Assembly (NCBI GenBank): GCA_039720395.1
Contig: CM077826.1
Coordinates: 39,436,587 to 39,500,586, forward strand
Origin: Liquidambar formosana
Taxonomy: Eukaryota > Streptophyta > Magnoliopsida > Saxifragales > Altingiaceae
Length of the DNA: 64,000 bases
Reading direction: 5' to 3'
The first letter of the stretch is position 1, and every line of letters begins with the position of its first letter. A program made the translations under genes and the position numbers. Shown piece by piece: positions 1-13,402 of this stretch. A model generated the notes under the pieces. It made no database searches. It was given only the letters and a program-made list of their open reading frames with translations, and was not told where the DNA came from.

Positions 1-1149
1 CAGCAGTGCTGTAAATTAAAATAAAGAAGAAGAAAAAGAAGATAAACCTTGGAGTCTCACCAAGGGTTTCTAGGAATCTCACCAATTAATCAATAAAAGA
101 GCTATGGAAAAATTTCATTAATGAATTGTTGTAATTGTGTTACCAGCCTTGATTATGTAGAGAAAACTAAAAGACTCACTTTCTAAATTCTACTACTAGT
201 CAAACTAGGAATCTTACTTTCTAAATTAGAACTCCTACCAAAATAAGTAAAACACAAAGACTCAAAATAGAAACTCGTTTGAAAATAGAAAGTTTAAGAA
301 AATAGAAACTCTTGGAAAATAAACATTTCTTGCAATAGGAAATTTTAGGAAAAGAAAACTTAAATTTCAAAAAGGACTCGACTAATTCCTAACAAGGATA
401 GGAATTGACCCAAGTTATAATCAAAGCCTAATAACTTGACTACCAGACAAATCCAAATCTATATCTTAAAGCTAAAATTCTCATATTTCTCAAAATTAAA
501 GGAGGCTTGAACCAACATGGTTCAACCATACCCACACGAGACATGCTTCTCTTCAATCGGTGGGGACCACATAACCTTTGAAAATTCTCTAAATTTCATC
601 CACATCACTTAGTTAAGAAGCTGTTGGGAGAGCTTTAAACCTAGCACCTTCCCAACTAAGATAAGAGAATTTTTTTTTTTTTTTTTTTTGTTTGTTTGTG
701 AGCAGCAACAAAAAGGATATTATATGCCCAATTCCCAAAATAACGCTAAAATGGGCACATGGTAATGAGACCATTTACCATTCAATTTCTAATGGTTGAC
801 CGACAGAGGTGTTAGGCCACATAATGAAACTTTAGCAGTGCAAAGTGATTGAAAATATATATATTTGAGGGGTGCATGTTTTTTCGGGTTAAAGTACGGG
901 GAGAGTGTAATTTCCCCTTAAAATATTCATTATTTCCTTTACGTCTTGCAAAAATTATATGCAATGTTATGCTAAGGATTTGGTTGACATCATTGTGTCT
1001 CTTATGTGGTTTCCACATCTGTTATGTCATCTTTTACGTTATCAGAAAAAGTAAAGGGTATGAAGACTCATTTCAAGAGGAGGAGGGAAAGGTGTCATGC
1101 GAGATGAAAGTCTCATGCATGGTTTTGAACTTTTGAATGAGAGAAATAA
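1..1149. other. Intron 15 DNA of NUP107, nothing recognised
   Basis: AT-rich sequence with no exon of the host gene and no recognisable protein on either strand. It includes a T tract at about 669-689. Short open frames (for example 849-1136 and 1042-1368) lack family features. Confidence 0.5.
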
Positions 1150-3660
1150 GTGAGAAAAGTCATGGACATGGTCCACCAGGGGCAAGAGTTTGACCCCTCC
1201 AAATTCATAGAGCCCATCAATGGGCCAAGTCACAATTGTCTTGGTGGGACGTATTTTAATACCATTAATCATGATGAGTTGGTGTGGTTGGACAACAAGT
1301 TTGATGAGGAAGAAGTTAAGGAAGCTTTGTTGGGGAGAAAGCCCCCAGTTGAGATGGATTGTCGCCATCTCTTTTCCAATATTGTTTTGTGTTGCTAAAG
1401 ATGATTAAATAAGGGTGTGGAATTCTTTGAGAGGGCTATATTTAAAAAGATTTTATGCTACTTTTATTGCTCTCATCTCCACACAAAAAAACAAAAAAAC
1501 AAAAAAACAAAAAAAAAAGGGAGGTGGTGGATGTGCATGTGGCCCATTTATTTGCTTTGAAGTATATAAAATCTTTGTGAAAGTGCTAACGGGAAGGTCG
1601 GAAAGGTGGTGGGGAGCTTAGTTTCTTCTTCCCAATTTGCCTTTTTAGGAGAGACAAATTGTTGACACGATGCTAGTAGTTGATGAATGTGTGGACACTA
1701 AGCAAAGGAGTGGTATCCTAGACTTGATATCAAAGATTGATATTGAAAAAGCATATGACCATGTTAATTGGGAATTCCTTCTCTATTTTCGTAGGAGAAT
1801 GGGTTCTAGTGATAGGTCGAGAAAGTGTGTGGCTTGGGGCACTCCTACTCCTTTCTTGGTCCTTATCAATCGAACTCCTTATGAATTCTTTCACAGTTCA
1901 AGGGACCTTAGACAAAGTGATCCTCTTTCCTCCCTTCTTTCCATTTTGGTTGTAGAAGCTTTAAGTAAGTTAACCAATAGCTTGAGGGAAACATGTTAGA
2001 AGGTTTTGTGATTAATGGTGGTGGAGTGGGAGAAGGTATGGTATCTCATTTTGTTTGCCAAAGATGCCTTGATATTTTGTGGTGTGGGGTGAGATCAACT
2101 CATATTGCTTTGAGTGAATCTATTGTGCTTTGAAGTGGTGTCAAGTTTGAAAGTGAACTCAAGAAAAAGTGAGTTGATTCCGATGGGAAGGGATCATGAA
2201 ATGGACAATCTTACTTCCAATCTTACTTGTAAAGTTGGCAAGTTTCTGGTCAACTATCTTGGTCTCCCTCCAGGTTTTCACTTTAAAGATAAAAGGATGT
2301 GGGATCTAATGGTTAAGAAGGTTAGGTGGAGTGATAATTAAGTGGGTGGAAAAAAGGTTATTTGTCTAATGGTGGAAAATTGACTTTAATTCATAGCATT
2401 CTTTTTAGTATTCCATGTTTACAACCTACTTTATGGCAGTTTTCAAAATTCCTAGTTCAATGGTCCTTCGAAAGTTAGAATTGAGAAACTTCAGTGAGAT
2501 TTATTGTAGAAGGGTTTGAGGGATGAATTTAGATATCACTTTGTTGATTAGCATATGGCATGCTCCTCAAATTATTCGGGAGGCTTGGGCTCCTTGGTGA
2601 AAATGAATTAGGCCCTTCTTGGCAAATGGGTTTGGAGGTTTGGGAGGGCTTGGGAGAGAAGTGGTGGTGTGGAAGTATGGGATGGCCAATGGGAGGTGGT
2701 GGTCGGGGCTTTTTTTGGGGTACTCATGGGACCGGTCTTTGGAAAGCAATTAAATAGGGTTTAAATTCCTCTGGAGATAAAGTTTGTTGTGGGGGTGGGG
2801 GATAGAGTTGAATTTTGAACGGATGTTTAGAGTGGAGAGTTATCTCTTATGGAGGAATTTCCTCATTCGTTTGCTATTGAGGACAATAAAGAGGCTGGGG
2901 TGAGAGGTAAATTTGTGGGAACGAGTGGTTCATTACATTGGAACGTTAAGTTTTATAGACATTTCAATGATTGGGAATTGGAAAGTGTTTTGGAGTTCTT
3001 TCAACAGTTATATGAATGCAACATTTCTTTAGAAGCGAATGACGTCTTAGTGTGGCGAAAGGACTCTAAAGGTTTATTCTCAACAAAATCTTACTACGCT
3101 ATTTTCAGTCATAGTGATGTGTTTATTTCAAGGGAAAAATTAGTTTGGATGGCTTCGATTCCTTCTGAAGTGGTGTTTATAATATGGTTGGTGGCAAAAG
3201 GCCATGCCAAATAGGTGCATCATATATATGGTTGTGGTGGAATGGGTCGACTATTTCTTCATGAATTGCGATGTTACTTGAAATATGCGGGCTTTCAATT
3301 TCCACCTTTTTTGGGGTTTATTGGGCCCTTCCTTTCTCTAAGTATGATCTCCTATCCAAGTGGTGGATTGAAGGGGGAAGAAGGAATGCAAAACTTGTTT
3401 GGAATATGGTGCCACAAGCTGTTTTTGAAAAGAAAGAAATTTGAAACTTTTGAACGGGTGGAAGTTTCATTACTCAAGCTTAAGTCTATATTTCTAAAGA
3501 CTCTTTTTTGGTGGTTTTCTAGCCACATAGGTGGGCTTAGCACCTCTTTTGTTCAGTTTGTAGACTTGCTTAGTTTCAATTTTTGAGCCTTTGGCTTTTT
3601 CTTTCTTGAATATGTCTTATGCACATGGGCTAAGCCCATTTCTTTAATACGATACTTTAC
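1150..3660 (+). mobile_element. L1-type LINE pseudogene in NUP107 intron 15
   Basis: A decayed non-LTR retrotransposon. In order: a linker resembling the region before RT (about 1270-1330, LDNKFDEEEVKEALLG); RT palm pieces at 1730-1800 (IDIEKAYDHVNWEFL) and 1860-1980 (LINRTPYEFFHSSRDLRQSD, where the usual G of RQGDPLSP is S); a later RT part at 2114-2341 with NYLGLP; and a zinc-finger-like C-terminal segment at 2849-3214 (DVLVWRKDSKGLFSTKSYY). Stops and frame changes separate these blocks, so it is dead. The endonuclease is not recognised, consistent with 5' truncation. The 3' limit near 3660 is judged from the end of similarity and an AT-rich tail. It lies antisense to the host gene. Confidence 0.85.
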
Positions 3661-4032
3661 TTCATAAAATATATATATAAATTTTGAAACCACCCCCATC
3701 CCGCATGGGTGACCCACGCCAGGGAAAAAATAATCACCAAAAAATAAAAACTAAAGATAGATAAGACCACTAAATGTACCCACATGGGAGATATTCTGGA
3801 CAGGTACCAGCCTCTCCTTCAACTGTTTTTGAATATTGGTAGAAGACTTCTTTAGTAAAGCCATATCCAAAAATTGAAACAAAAAAACACCCAATATTAG
3901 CAATCACTATATTATTATTATTATTATTTTATTTATAAGACTATTATTCTTTACTATCTTATAAATACAAATGGAAAATGTTACATTCCACAACCAACAA
4001 TCAAGATACCAACCAAAAAAAAAAAACAAAAA

Positions 4033-4074
<42 letters not shown>
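4033..4074. repeat. Compound (GT)n(GA)n microsatellite
   Basis: About eleven GT units run directly into about ten GA units. It sits 32 nt downstream (in the gene's sense) of the exon 15 donor, inside intron 15. Confidence 0.95.
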
Positions 4075-4105
4075 AAGTATCACCCAATATAAAGATAATT
4101 AATAC

Positions 4106-4228
4106 CTGCCATTTAGCCTTAGTTCCATCATGTGCACAAACAGATCAATGCAACGGTGACGAGCAAGCTGAGAAGCATAAATCCCAACCAATTCCTCATG
4201 TTGCTTTGAAAATAAAAACATTGCATAC
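4106..4228 (-). CDS. NUP107: NUP107 exon 15 (last exon in window)
   Basis: YAMFLFSKQHEELVGIYASQ then RHRCIDLFVHMMELRLN, with acceptor TTTCAG and donor AG|GTATTA. The next expected block (around KYKIFLSAMEYL in relatives) is absent from 1-4105, so the following intron exceeds 4.1 kb. Confidence 0.93.
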
Positions 4229-6603
4229 CTGAAATTTCATTTTCCAATTATTAAATTGAAAATTATATGCCCCCACATGGAAGAAAATACAACAAATTTC
4301 ATCACAAACCCATAGCAATGTGACTTAATTGAACAGATCAAGTCAAGTAGAAAGAAAACACTGGTCAATCTCTAAAATCAACAAAGCCATCATCTTAATT
4401 TGCCTGGCACACCTTCAGGGAATGGGAGTCACCTCTCAAACAAGAGACTTACGTATCAATATAACTTGAATAAATGCCACACCATCATATTAGTTAACTC
4501 TACTGGCTGGCAGAAATTTTAACAACTTAATGTCTTAAAACCTTAACAATTGGTTGATCACAGACCTAAGAGTCTCCACTTCACACCCATTGACTTTTCA
4601 CAGTTTTATATAAGTTGACCTTAACAAATGAATAAGGATAATAGTTTAAAACTACTTACATGTTAAGAATAAGATCACCAACAATCATAATTTTCTCTTT
4701 GAAAGCATCCTTCATTTGATCGGCAAGTAAATATCTGAGCACAAGTACTAAATGTGCACCAAAACGAATCATCTGAGGATCACCATGGGGCCTGACAGAA
4801 AGCACAATTCACATTCAGCTCAAGGACAAGGGTATGTGCATGCTCAGCCAAATTATTCTTTTCAACTAAAATATATATATTATTTCTATGGATGTTCATT
4901 TCATTTGTTAAAATACTATTTTCTCCATTGATACTATACAAAAAACATGCCCCAGTCATACTGTCAAATAAGCATAGCCCCTCCAATGATGAAAATATAA
5001 AGAACCTCGAGTGAGACCTGTCAGAAATGTCTCACCCAAGCCATCAATCAGACAATCTTAAAATCATCAAGTTCTTTTGAAGGCTTCACCTTTAAGCCCT
5101 ATGCCAATTTTTAATCCATCTAAACTCTGTTGATGTCGCTTTTAAATGGATGGCTACAATGCCCTTACCCTGTCAATATGATTACTAGTATATAGGCAAT
5201 ACTAAAGGAGGCCAAAAACTGGAAGGTCTAGAGGCACGTGAACATAACCAAGTTTGTCTCAGGACAGAAATTTCTAGCTCTCAAATGGACACAGCACAAC
5301 TTTACCTGAAGACATTCTGATCATCTTCTGAAGGTGATATCCACGACCATACAAGGTCCAGCAGATGTGGTATGTCTCCTAGCATAAGATTCATCTGTCC
5401 AGCAATCTCTAGTTAGATTGGACCCCCCAAAAAGTGCATTCAAAATGAGGAAAACAAAATATTTTATATTTTTACTAATTAGAAAACCCAATATGATGTG
5501 CATACATTAAGAATAAAACATAGTGTGTGTCCAACACCTGTTTCTATGTAAAATGAAGAGTGTAAATACATTAAAATAAAACTTGAGAGAGAGAAAATGA
5601 AACAGTGAGCCCAATATGTGTTCCAATTAACCAATGATATGCTTATTTTTGTGATGCATCCACTGATAGCCAAGATACGCAAGGAGTGTATCAAGGTGCT
5701 TTCAGTTGGTATTAGATCTTTAAATCAATCTTAAGAAAACTGCAGAACTGCAGTAATTGGTATGGCCATATGGAAAGCTCATGCTAGGGTGATAAATCCG
5801 TCTAACCGATTGCTCAACCTTCCATGAAATTTGTTAATTCTCACTGAAAATATTGTTGATTCTGCAAAATACCAAGAACAATAGGGAAAAGAGACTACTC
5901 TTGTTTATTTCTACTAGTCTTATTTTCGTTTTTCCACTTTAAGGCTTATTTATGTGCACATATGCATCCATAAATGCGATCAAAATGACAGAGAAGCAGA
6001 GAAGCATCATATTTCTTTAAGACAAGATTTTAATTAGGTAAATCCGTAAATCAATGAAGTAAAAGGATTCTTCTATATCTTTGTACTTCAATCATTTCCA
6101 GGCTTGTCTCATTAGACCTGATCTAAGTAGTCCCTGCCTCAGGTCTACTTATCTTAATCCTTTAAAATGGAACACCCATACTATCTGGGCATATAATATG
6201 TGCGTGTCTGATATCACAAGACGGGAAAGTAATTTCTTTTCCTTTAAAGAGGAGAAATTTGATTTGAGAAACCAATAAAGCGGTGGCCTATTCCTCCAAT
6301 ACACTTGGTGCAATCCTTTTGAGGGCTGTCTAGGTAGTTTCTGCCATAAGTCCACTAACCAATCCCATTCAGAATAGAACACACATGTTATGTGGGCACA
6401 TAAAATATCTTCCTAAAGTGTAAAACCGTTTAGCTATCAAGGGGAAATTCATTAGTAAAGTAAAATAAATTGTTTTCCGGAGAGAATATTCTTGCCTCAA
6501 TTTGCCGTTGCTGCTCCTTGCATCCTCGAGTAACAGCTTCATGTACCGTGTCACTAAAATATGCAGAAAAATATAGATATTATCCATTGAAATATACCAC
6601 CGG

Positions 6604-6649
<46 letters not shown>

Positions 6650-9600
6650 CCTTTAAAGAATCCAGCACTGTATCCATACCATGAATGAAGTTTCTGAAGA
6701 AGAGCCGAAATGTGTCGCGGTTGCTGGTTTAGAACTTGGAGTGGCCAATTATCTGGTCCAGCAGTAAGCTGAGAGGCACTACCACCATGTCCAGGACTTC
6801 TGTCAATAGCATCTTCATAACTTTTAAACTGATCCATTCTGCCCGGTTGCAAGCGTGCCAATTCCAAATCCACCTGAACATCAAGCCATGACTTGGCCAT
6901 TGCCCAGCATGCTGACTGCAAAAATATTGTTGTTATTTTTGTTTCCTTAAGAAGTATCCAAAAATGACAAAAATAAGTAGTTTTAAAAGTAACATTCAGC
7001 ATCAGAAGTGACAGTGAAAGGAAAAGATAAAAAAATTCAGTTCAATGTAATTAAAACTAAATAGTTGCCAACAGAAAGCTGCAATGATGACAGCTACAGA
7101 GCACAAGGTTTAAGATAGGTATTTAATTTGAATATTAAAATAAAAATAAAATAAAAAATCAGCTTAAATGCTAATCGAGGAAAACCTTAAGTGCCTTGTG
7201 AACTACTCTTAAATTGCATTGAAACAAAGCCCCTACAAAGACAGCCTACAATAGTAGCAAAGGGGTTTCTTTCGACAAGAAAAGATGATGAGTTTAAATA
7301 CCATTTCGTGAAGTCTGACAACATTTGTGATAACTGAAAAGATATGGTAGACAAGATTGTCCATCATAGCTTTTTCCTTTTTAGCCAAGAAATTGGGTCA
7401 TTGAGCAAGTGGGCCATGACCATTATACACATATGATAGGGACATATGTGTTGTGGCTGTAATAACACGCATGATGGCAAGTGGGCCTATGTGGGTTATT
7501 TTTATTATTTATGTTTTGCAAGTTGCAAATGACAACAGAGGCTCAGGTATGAAAATTGTTATATTGAGAAAAATAATGGAATAATCCGCCACAATGTGAA
7601 TAAGCATTCTGAATTAATACTATCATCATAACATGATTATTTTATATCCGTTGTGTTTAGATTAATACCGAAATAAAATGGGTGTTATTCTTACTGAGCT
7701 GTGTAGCTCACCCATGTTGACATAAATTTTTCAGGGTGATGAGGAAAGGATAGAAAAGAAGTAGAAAGGCTTGGGCTACACAAATTAGAAGAAACTTTTT
7801 TATGTTTTATTTTTAATCTTATAGTTGATAGGACAAAGCTTGTAAGAACTTATTTGGAAATGAATGGTTGTACATTTTGTATTTAATAAGTTATTAATAT
7901 TATGTTTGCTAAATGAAAGTCTCATTTTACTACCTTATAAGCTTTATTAAAGAGCCGGTTGTTACAATATGCGTGCTTAGTCAAAGTGGTTCAAATAATT
8001 TGGGATGGAGGGAGTATTAATATTAAGAGTTACAATATGCGTGCTTAGTCAAAGTGCTCAGTCAAAGTGGTTCAAGTGAAGGGTTTTCACTTGGTAGGGA
8101 TGGAGTTTCTATTTCACACTTGCAATTAGCTGATGATACTCCGTTCTTCACTTCTGGAAATGAACAGAATCTTGTTAATTTACGACTTATTTTGCAGACT
8201 TTTGAATTGATCTCTGAACTAAAGGTGAATATGGGCAAGAGTTATTTAGCAGGAATTAATTGCCCTCAGGATAAGTAGGATATGTTAGCCGGATTGTTGG
8301 GTTGTTTAGTGGAAAATTGGCCCATGAAGTATTTAGGATTACCAATGGAGGGGATCCGAGAATAGATTCTTTCTAGAGCCCTGTTATTGAAAAAATTGGG
8401 AAAAGATTAGATGGGTGGATGAAAGCTTTAATGTCTAAAGGGGGAAGACTCATTTTAGTTCAGTTTGTTCTGGCTAGTTTACCCATTTATTATATGTCCA
8501 TTCATGGACTAAAATATCCACGATATATCCGTGTATCCGTACCTTTCGATACGATATCTAACTGACATATTTTTTCGCAAAATATCTTTAATATATTGTC
8601 AATATTTTCGATATTATTAATAAAATCTTGATATATCTCGATATATCCATAATATCTTCTTTCTTTCACATGGTATCATCAATATATCGAATATATCGAG
8701 ATATATCCACTATATCGAGGATATATATCAACGATATCAAGATATTCATTTTCTTGTTATTGCATTAAAATTATCACCTCTTACTCTTTTAGCATTGATT
8801 TATATAAATATTTCAATTATACTAATGGCTTAAATTAGTGTATGAAGTAACAACTTTCATTTACTTTATTAAAATATTCATTCTATCGCTCAATATGGCA
8901 CAATTTTTAAACCATATACCACACATACTTGTCTAATATACATTTAAATTGCAATATTTTGATTCTAAACTATTTCTTAGAGTCTAATCATTGTCCCAGA
9001 GTTTCAATGAAAATATACATGTTTAACCAACAATATCCGTCATATCTCTGAATCGATATCGAAATTTTCGATATATCTATCGATATATCCGATATATCCA
9101 TGTTTTTGGACCCTCGATATATCCATCGATATCGATATTTAAGTCCTTGTGTCCATTTTTAAAATACCTATGAGGGGTAGCTTATAGAATTGAGAAATAA
9201 AGACAGATTTTCTTTGGGAAGGTCATGGGGAGGGGAAGAAGGATCACTTGGTTAATTAGAAGGTAGTTTCTCAATCTAAGTCAAAAGTAGGGCTTGCAAT
9301 AGGTAACGTTGTTGCCAAGAATATTGCATTGACAGGTAAATGGCTTTGGAGATTTCCTATTGAAAGGGAGTCTTTATGGCACTCAGTTATCAGAAGTAAG
9401 TATGGATTGCAAGCTAGTTGATGGGATTCTCTTAGTAGTGTTAGGGTTTTTGCCCAGAGCCCATGGATTTTTATTTCTCAAGGATTGCCTCGTTTTTTGG
9501 ATCATACTTCTTTGCAAGGACTTAAATAACAATATTGATGGAAATATCGAGGGTCCAAAAACACAAATATATTAGATATATTGATGGATTTATCAAAAAT

Positions 9601-12600
9601 TTCAATATCGAATTATAGATATGATGGATATTATTAGTTAAACAGGTATATCTTCATTAAAACCTTGGGAAACAATGATTTAAACTCTAATAAATAGCTT
9701 AGAATCAAAATATTGTAATTTGAATGTGTATCAGACAAGTATGTATTTTGTAGGGTATAAAGTGTGCCACGCCGAGTGAAAAAATGGATATTTTAAGAGA
9801 GTAAATGAAGGATGTTACTTCATAACACTAATTTGAGTCATTAGTATAATTGAAATATTTATATAAATCAATACTAAAAGAGTAAGAGGTGATAATTTTG
9901 ATACGATAACAAGAAAATGAATATCTCAATATCATCAATATATATCCTCAATATAGTCAATATATCTCGATATATTCAATATATCAGCGTTACAATGTGG
10001 AAAAAAAAAATATATATATATAGATATATATATATATATAATGGATATATCAAGATTTTATCAAAAATATCGTAAAGATATTTTGCAAAAAAGATCTATC
10101 AATTAGATATCATATTGAGGGGTCTAGATACACGGATATATCATGGATATTTTAGTCCATGTTTCTTTGGTGTTGGGCAATGGAGATAGAATTCGGTTTT
10201 GGGAGGATGTTTGTAGAGAAGGTTGTTCTTTGTCGGTCCGTTTTCCCTGTTTGTACAGCTTATCTCGGGCCCATAGTTTTTCCATTCGTTGTATGGTTGT
10301 TTCTTTCTTAATCCCTATCAGTTGGGATTCAAAATTATTTAGAAATCTTAATGACAGGGATATCTCAGAGTTGTCTTCTTTGTTATCTTAGCTTAAAGGT
10401 GTTGTATTTAGGCCTTCGAGTCCGAATAGGAGATTGTGGGTTCCTCATTCATTTGGAGTGTTCTCCTGTAAATCTTTCTTAGATGTTCTTATTAATGATT
10501 TAAATGCTCCTCCTTTTCTTCCTTACATGATGATTTGGAAATCAAAAGTGCCTTTTGTAGATAATAGAATCCGTGAAAATGTACGGAGGTGAGGTCAAAT
10601 GCCAATGAGATCAGCACGAGAGGTGACACATGATGAAATGATGCCTAATGCAAGATGGGGAGAGTATCAAATTGTGGAGAGAAAGAGAAGTAATTTGGGG
10701 ATCTGGATCGATTGTAGCTTGGCTGTATTCTTAGGAATAATGGTTTTATATCAAGATTCTTCTTTCTACAACTCTTAAGTCTGAGGAATCAATCTACCAG
10801 ATGGATCCCCCCTAATGAGGCCCTTTAAGCCCCTTTTATAGTGAAGGTTATGACATGACCTCTCGATGGACCTCAATGTGACCTCTCTGATGTGACATTT
10901 TAAGGAAAGTTTATGCTTGCAGGGTCACCCTAAGGTTGACCTATGTCTGCAAGCTACTGACTTGTCACTTCACCCCTCTTGATGTCAAACCTCAGGTTGT
11001 CCAAGGTATGATTGCACTAAGTAGCGCCAATGTACTTTATTGGGCTTGCCAGCATCCATGTTAGGGACACGTGTCTCTTGTCCAAATCCTTTCCAAATTG
11101 GTTAAGGCAATAAGGATTGCCCATGAGGCATCCTTGAACCCCCTTTTGCCTCGCGATCCTCCTCTCTGCCCGCCGTACCAACATCTCAAGTTCCCCCATC
11201 ATCGCGAGGTTCAACTATTGTGACCTCGCCTCTAGGGCACCAAGCTTGGTAAACCAAGCTTCCTGGGCTCTGCCTTTGGCCCAAGCAAACTCTTAAGTGT
11301 CAAGGTGCAAAACTCGTTCTTGCCTCGAGGGTGCTTAGGCGTGGGCAAGGTTTGCCTTGCCCTTCCCTTGAGGTCCGTGCTCAACAAGCAAGTATTTTAA
11401 GGATGCTTAGCGACCGTCTCTACTGCAGTCGTAAGGGCAAGGTGCCCACATGGCACGCATGTGTCGGGGCAGACCTTAAAGTGCTCTAGTCGGATTAATT
11501 AGATTTTTGCCTTTGGCCATGTGTCAGATCCTGATTGGTTGCAAAATGCTCCCTATGTGCAAGAGGGAGACTGAGAGCATTGATCATCTGTTTATGCATT
11601 GTGAGATAGCTTGCACTCTTTCGCAAAGGTTGTTTCGGGTGGATGAGTTGAGCTGGGTTCATCCACATTCTTGTTTGGGCACGCTTGTTATCAATTTCTA
11701 TGGGTTTGGGAGGAGCAAGAGGGGAGTGGTGCTTCTGAGATGTGCAGTCTTCGCAGTTTTTTGGGTTCTCTGGTTGGACAAGAATGCTAGAATTTTTCAT
11801 GATAAGTTTGAGGATGTGGGTAGATTGTGGGATAGGGTTATTTTCTTAGCTTCCCCTTGGGCTTCACTGGTTAAGGAGTTTTGGGGTGTTCCTTTGTTTA
11901 TTATTAGATTGGATTGGAGGGCTATTAGTGGATTGTAATGCTTTCTTGTTATCTTGCTTTTCCTCTTGTTTTTCCTTTTTTCTTTTTGAGGACTTCTCGT
12001 CCTCTGTGTACTTCACTTCTCTTTTTAATAAAATTTTTGTTGCCTATCAAAAAAAAGAGAGAGATTATTGCTGAGATTTATCTCGGAGACCTCCAACATA
12101 TATATCACCAATATCGGAGAAATTTCGATCCTTGGATATATATACATACATATATGAACACACAATGTTTAACATACCCACATACAAACAAACAAACTAG
12201 CACCAGTAATATCAATAATAAATTAAAGTAATTGAATTTTCCACTCGATTTTCAGAAGATTCTTTGGCAATGTCTTTATAAAAAAAAAAAAAAGTGTTGC
12301 ATAATTAAATCTAACACCACATGAGGACATGTGCACGTGTGTTGGGATATAGGATCTGTATAAATGTCCACAAAACAGTAGGTAAAAGCAAGCAGCTGAA
12401 TTTTTCACATAAAATTAAGTAGATATATCAAACTAAACAATGATCTGTGAACATAAAAATTAAAAATATGCAATTAAAATCCATTCAAAAGGTTTTTGTA
12501 GCATTAAAAATACCTCCCAGTCCGTACAAATTGGGAGCATGCGCTTTGAGTTACTACATTGGGCTGCATATACTGCTGTTTCATATTTCCCACAATCCTC

Positions 12601-13369
12601 CTCTGCAATTCTCTTCACAAAAAAGAGAAAGACATAGGAACTCCATTAGCTCACAGAAAATAAACCAGCCTTCTGCACCAATCACCCATTCACAAATTGA
12701 AAGAACAGAATAGGAAACCTGTAACAGCTAACTTAGTGAGGTAAGAAAGATAGGATTCTCTGTACAGCATAGATCTCTATGCATATACTCAACAAAGTTA
12801 ATATACATGTGGATACAGTCTAATTTCCAGAACTTAAAAGAAACATTGAAAAAGTTTCCTAAGTGAGAACTGAGAAGAAAAACCACAATAGAATTAAACA
12901 AGGTAAATGAAAGGACAAAAGGAATAGGAATGAAACATTTACAGATCTCACTGTAACATTGCAAGAAAGTTCTTCAGTCCAATCATTTAAACCCTACCTC
13001 TGATGCACAATAGGAAGCCCACTTCCAAAGACGCCATTGGTGACCAATGCCACTTTCCAGTTCAATAGCTTGCAGTGTTCTATTCTTTCCATTTTTCACC
13101 AGGGCATCAATGGATGGAAATTGATCCAAGCCTCCAAATGGGCATAAGGTTGCAGCTCTCCATGGCTGTTCAAAAGGGATTTTATATCATGACGGACGTA
13201 GAAGAAATAAAAAATGACATACTCCACAACCTCACACTTTTTGCCCACCTGTCCAGCAGACCGGCAAAGATCACATGCCTCTTCCATTCTACCAGCCCTT
13301 AATAGAGTCCAGAGATCTTCTAGAAGAGATTCATCCTGTTTCTGTTGGGGTAAAAGGGTTACTGAAGCC

Positions 13370-13402
<33 letters not shown>

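Larger units (their letters stand above)
8054..12060 (+). mobile_element. L1-type LINE pseudogene split by nested insertions
   Basis: One LINE copy antisense in NUP107 intron 10, interrupted three times. Piece 8054-8502 holds RT (ISHLQLADDTPFF, where DDT follows the YADD/FADD position, then KVNMGKSYLAGIN and LGLPMEG). Pieces 9158-9506 and 10170-10580 continue with LASLPIYYMS-type and GNGDRIRFWEDVCREGCSL text. Piece 11500-12060 carries the C-terminal zinc-binding-like region (CKRETESIDHLFMHCE, then RCAVFAVFWVLWLDKNARIF) and a 3' UTR ending in an A-rich tail at about 12050. Removing the two MITEs restores LINE continuity. Stops throughout make it inactive. Confidence 0.85.

Noticed and set aside
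6580..7002. 140-residue minus-strand open frame with a long Phe run
   Set aside because: It is NUP107 exon 11 read through both splice sites; the Phe run is the poly(U) tract of intron 11.
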